From Liolophura sinensis (Eukaryota; Mollusca; Polyplacophora; Chitonida; Chitonidae), in NCBI RefSeq assembly GCF_032854445.1, contig NC_088301.1, forward strand, positions 19,649,808 to 19,713,807: a stretch of DNA of 64,000 bases. Reading direction: 5' to 3'. The notes beneath the pieces are model-generated. The model was not told the DNA's origin, ran no database searches, and saw nothing but the letters and a program-made list of their open reading frames with translations. Shown piece by piece: positions 60,080-64,000 of this stretch. The translations under genes and the position numbers were made by a program. Numbering within the stretch: the first letter of the stretch is position 1; each line of letters starts with the position of its first letter.

Positions 60080-62025
60080 TGTTCTTGTCCTCCTGCTTAT
60101 TTTAATGCAGACTTGTTACTTTTACCAAAGCCTTTACACAGACTTGTTTGAGGACAAGTTGAAGACCCTAGCTCTCCATTTATGGGCACAGATGTGTTGA
60201 TAAGAGTCTCTATCCTACTACTGCAGCACCACATGAAAGCTTGTGGCGCCAACGTTCAGCTGCCACTGCATTATTTAATCGATCAGTTAAAAGTTTCAAG
60301 TTATATCCACCAAATCTTATTGAGCAACAGATGATAAATTTGCACAAAGGTGGTTTCAACCCTTGTTCACATTGTGTAATTCACAAATCATAATGAATAA
60401 TAAAACTAACCGAAAATTAGGTGAGAATTAAAAGTTTATATGTGCACATCATGTGACAATTATTTGATATCTGGAAGGTTTAATTTAAGCCAATCTGTGA
60501 TCATTCCTTTTTTGTGCAAGCCAAAAATTTCTGCACTCGTACAGCCATAGAGATTTTGTTACAGAATAGTTTCCTTGTGGTTTTTTTGTCAAGTATAGAT
60601 TTCATGCCCAGTTGTGTCGAGCAGACGGACGAAAAAATCTGTGCCCTCCATCTTTACATCTGCCTGTCAGTGGAAGACACAGATAAGCTCTTAATATGAA
60701 GAGAGCCTACGTCAGCCTAGAAGCTGGCTTCCCTTTTGGGATTTTTTACTGTCTGCATTTCTCGTTACTACAGTCAGGTACCTGATGAATGCCTTGTTGC
60801 AGGGGGGTACTGTGACGCAAGCTGTGAAAGGATACTGGCATTTCCTCAGCTAATTAACAGGTACTCGTTTACTAAATGCGAACGCCAGGGTCTGCGCTAT
60901 CACTTCAATCGTTTGCGTGTAATGTTTTATCATCAAGGATTTATGCAGGCATTTGTCAGTTCTCGTCTCACAGCCACATATGCGGAGAGAAAACCTGCCC
61001 CTTACTTTTCAGCATTTAAAACACAATTGACGTTCAGTTGTACGCATATGTTACCCTTTTTTTAATTATCGTACTCACTTCTAGATTTTTTTTCAAAGGA
61101 TTTAAAACGTCTGCCAGGCTAGGAGACTTTAGGCATATGGTCCTATTCTCTACATGCATATATGAGGAAAGGGGGGGGAGGGGGGGGGGGGGGGGTGGCA
61201 AAACTATTTACACTAAAGAACTTGTTTGTTCCTACATACACACACCTTCAAAATCATCCTGATTTCAAATACGATGCTTCTCATGTTACCTTTACTAATT
61301 AACCTTTCTTACAATTTCCTTTCTTCCGTGGATGTGTTCCCTGAACCAAAACCCAGTAAGGAACCAATGCACAAACATAAGTACATGCCTTACAGCTTAA
61401 CCTGTCCATGTCTTCGTTTATCACCAATGCACAGAAAATTTAGAAGAGGTGAAAAAACAGGGGAAGAATTTCTATAATTGAACAATTAGGAAGATCTTGC
61501 ATTCAGCGGTTAGTCTAACGGCGCAGAACACAACAGCTCAGTGTCATTGCATCATCTAGTTAGTAAGTATACGTTTCAATCTTTACAAATAGCTTCATCC
61601 TTTAGACACATAGGCGTAAATATTTTCGGTTTACTGGTAATATCAGTGGAGTATGCGCTAACACCTCCACAGACTCCAGGAAACAAACTGCTCCAATGTC
61701 TTGTGTGCAATGTACACGAAGTTATCCAATATGGCATCCAGAGCTGTTCAGACCTGTTCATCATGATATGGCCTGGTTTAAAATACACATGCAAAGGAGC
61801 ATTAAAACAAAGATAATGGTTTGCAGGGAAATGGAGAAAGTTAATTCAGTGCTGAACGCTAATTATGATTTCTGGACTGCCCACTGGGGCCTTGAGAATA
61901 TAACTGTAGTATAAAGCCATTTTTTATGTCCAAAAAAAGAAAGGTAAGAATTTTTTTTGTACTTCTGAAAGTTAATATATCCTTCCTTAGACAATCTGTA
62001 GGCCAGAAGATCTGTGCATTATACC
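60080..62025. other. Sequence with no supported gene; G tract
   Basis: A plus-strand frame at 60736-61065 is open for 109 codons, but it has no ATG at the start of the long part and no recognised motif. A G-rich tract of about 26 bases lies at 61170-61196. Nothing else stands out. Confidence 0.4.
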
Positions 62026-62027
62026 CT

Positions 62028-62105
62028 ACTGTAAATCTTCAACTTTTTCAACAACTAAAGCACTATTTCTGTGCAATGTATGCATTCAATTATGATGAAT
62101 AGAAC
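62028..62105 (+). repeat. Dispersed repeat family C, partial copy
   Basis: TACTGTAAATCTTCAACTTT, TTCAACAACTAAAGCACTAT, TTCTGTGCAATGTATGCATT and CAATTATGATGAAT match the first part of 17005-17210. Confidence 0.75.
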
Positions 62106-62169
62106 ACTCAAGTCCACTGGGATCAAAATATTAACGAAAGCAAATTGTCAGTGAATGAAACCACCCACA

Positions 62170-62200
62170 ATATAATAATAATAATAAAAATAATAATATC
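62170..62200. repeat. (ATA)n microsatellite
   Basis: About ten ATA/AAT repeats with one interruption. A similar short tract lies at 59800-59817. Confidence 0.85.
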
Positions 62201-62529
62201 TTTATTTAGTGAAGGTAACTCAGTCAATTTGTACAAAACTGTTCTTCACCAAGGCCTTCACCACCAAAAACAATTACGCACAGAAACAGTTATACAGTGA
62301 TAGTTATGCAAGGACAATGCAAACATGTTGGACGTAAACTAGATTGAGAATTACAATGCCTTGTTATTAAACCTTGCACAGCTGTTGATTTATATAACAC
62401 GTGCAACAGGAGGGCATTCAAATGAGTTCAGCACTAATATGTGATATTGTTCGAAATGGCATCCATCAACACAGCTTTTCTTTTTCACCAAAATCACTGT
62501 AACAGGACCACTATTTTGACTAATACAGC

Positions 62530-62695
62530 AGACCTGTTTCTTTGTCACACTTGATCTTTTCTTTGTTACAACAGAGCTTTTCTTTGTCACAGCAGACCTT
62601 TTCTTTGTTACCACAGACTTTTTCTTTGTTACGACAGACCTTTTCTTCATTGAGGCAGACCTTTTCTTTGTTACAGTGGATCTTTTTTTTTCAGT
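62530..62695. repeat. Short tandem repeat, 21-bp unit (some 18), about 8 copies
   Basis: Units of CTTTTCTTTGTTACAACAGA. On the minus strand the unit reads as KKRSVVT repeats inside a 151-codon frame. That frame opens at GTG, not ATG, and the unit length is a multiple of three, so a protein is not supported. Confidence 0.85.
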
Positions 62696-62699
62696 GTTC

Positions 62700-63175
62700 C
62701 TAGGCAATGGTGTGCAAATAATTCCCCCACCCCCACCCCGCTTCCCAGTTCTGTAATTAAGCCATGCATGAAGAAAGCCTCTCTTCAGTACCAGATTCCC
62801 CTTGTATAATTCAATGTTACTCTGTGTGATCAACTTCGTTCGCACCAGAATCGCTCATTATTAACGAAGTAGTCTGGCTCTAACTATATACATTATTGAA
62901 TCATACTTAGCTGTTAGTCTGACCCTGAGAAAGTCTGCCAGAGCTCCTTATGATCTATAGAACATATCAATATATATACAACCTGACACTAGGTAGGAAA
63001 ACACACATCACGTAATTAGCTCCCTTTAATTATTATATTTCCGTCAAATATTTCTGCACAATTTATTTCTGTCTCCCCACGAACACGTTTTATGTGATAA
63101 TTTCCAACAAATTAAAATTTATTAAGGATTATAATGTCAATGTCTTTCATACACGTTCATTTAGTCTCCTCTCCA
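62700..63175. other. Sequence with no gene recognised
   Basis: A C-rich stretch at 62724-62741 (runs of up to five C) is the only long C-rich tract on the plus strand. The rest is AT-rich. Confidence 0.4.
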
Positions 63176-63179
63176 TGAT

Positions 63180-63330
63180 TTATTTATTTATCTATTTTAT
63201 TGGTGTTTTACGCCGTACTCAAGAATATTTCACTTATACCACGGCAGCCAGCATTATGGTGGAAGGGAATTAACCGGGCATAGCCTGGGGGGAACCCACG
63301 ACCATCCGCAGGTTGCTGGGGAGACCCTCT
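63180..63330 (-). mobile_element. SINE family A copy
   Basis: On the plus strand: (ATTT)n, TTATTGGTGTTTTACGCCGT, ACTCAAGAATATTTCACTTA, TACCACGGCAGCCAGCATTA, TGGTGGAAGGGAATTAACCG, then AACCCACGACCATCCGCAGG and TTGCTGGGGAGACC. Nearly complete relative to 41652-41799. No target duplication identified. Confidence 0.9.
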
Positions 63331-64000
63331 CCTGGAAACAGCTGGAAAGGGTCGGACTAAATCTCTCCATGGGTATTTCAGTATTCTGAAGTCGATTGCA
63401 ATTATGTCCAAACTGACCTGGGTCCAGTCAAAAGTGACCTGTAGATACTGTACCTGGTATACACCATGTCGTAAAACTTAACCAAGAAAGGTGATTTTAT
63501 CTTCTCTTGTGCTCCTTGCAGGTTTTATATACAACACAACATAGAGTGGGAGGCACCATTTGGAAGCCTTGATGCTAAAAGCGATGAAAAGAAGGTATAA
63601 AATAGAAAAAAATTTCCTGCCAATGTAAATCATAGTTTCTCTGAGTTGAATATTGAACATCTGACTAGTGCCGAGTTCAACACAGTCTTTTTCTGCCTTT
63701 TCGATCAATGTAACACGTGTACGAGTATCAGCCTGTGTAGAGACTTAGTCATATAGAGCAGCCAGCCAAGAAATGGTCCACGAACGTATAGCAGATAATT
63801 TCAGTCGAAGTGGTAGCTACATGTATATGAAGATCTGGGGGCCGTTAGAACTGACAGATTGCTAAGGATGACCAGAAAGCTGACAACTGCAAACGGGCAG
63901 TCTGTCATGTCAGTACAAAATTAAGATCTCCCCCGACAACCAAATCCCTGATCTCAGGACCGAAATCCACAAAATGTCACATCTGGTACGATACAAGGGT
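63331..64000. other. Sequence with no gene recognised
   Basis: The final 50 bases (ATCTCAGGACCGAAATCCAC, AAAATGTCAC) resemble the left end of the MITE at 12485 and may be the start of another copy cut by the window edge. Confidence 0.35.

Noticed and set aside
60736-61065. 109-codon plus-strand frame
   Set aside because: It has no ATG at its start, no flanking splice pattern that I could support and no recognised domain.
62390-62845. Lys/Ser-rich 151-codon minus-strand protein (KKRSVVT repeats)
   Set aside because: It starts at GTG, is driven by a 21-bp repeat, and crosses a C-rich low-complexity tract. No homology was recognised.

Overview
The window looks like AT-rich nuclear DNA from an animal, most likely a lophotrochozoan such as a mollusc. 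The reasons are long introns, many minisatellites, 5'-truncated SINEs with an (AAAT)n tail, and a recognisable animal gene. No prokaryotic, organellar, viral or CRISPR signal is seen. The phylum is an inference from general repeat style and cannot be settled from the sequence alone.

The one gene I can support is a cAMP-specific phosphodiesterase of the PDE4/dunce family on the minus strand. A common exon (8017-8199) encodes the start of UCR1, with the PKA site RRES and the block [21 protein letters not shown]. Upstream of it in the gene (higher coordinates) lie four separate exons at 20448-20764, 33636-33697, 37856-37956 and 55823-55944. Each begins with an ATG behind an in-frame stop and ends at a GT donor after two bases of a codon. 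The common exon begins with exactly one base before its first full codon, so all four can splice to it in frame. This is the arrangement of alternative first exons (isoform-specific N-termini, probably separate promoters) known from PDE4 genes of other animals. The rest of UCR1, UCR2 and the catalytic domain are not in the window and should lie beyond position 1.

The remainder is intron or flank. About fifteen tandem arrays with units of 21 to about 133 bp occupy roughly 13% of the sequence: 0.39-1.85, 7.2-7.5, 10.2-10.96, 13.2-13.7, 16.1-16.4, 19.2-19.5, 22.1-22.5, 24.8-25.3, 29.6-30.2, 42.5-44.4, 45.4-45.8, 47.3-47.5, 49.4-49.96, 50.4-50.85, 59.9-60.1 and 62.5-62.7 kb. Several produce long but spurious reading frames. 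Between them are copies of one SINE family (four with clear target-site duplications), other tRNA-like SINE pieces, at least three MITE-like elements with terminal inverted repeats, two older dispersed repeat families, (AT)n tracts, and long poly-G runs that all fall on the plus strand.

The points most worth following are the set of PDE4 first exons, a SINE nested in an older repeat with the empty site preserved elsewhere in the window, an in-frame 87-bp repeat encoding a very basic peptide, and the strand bias of the G runs.
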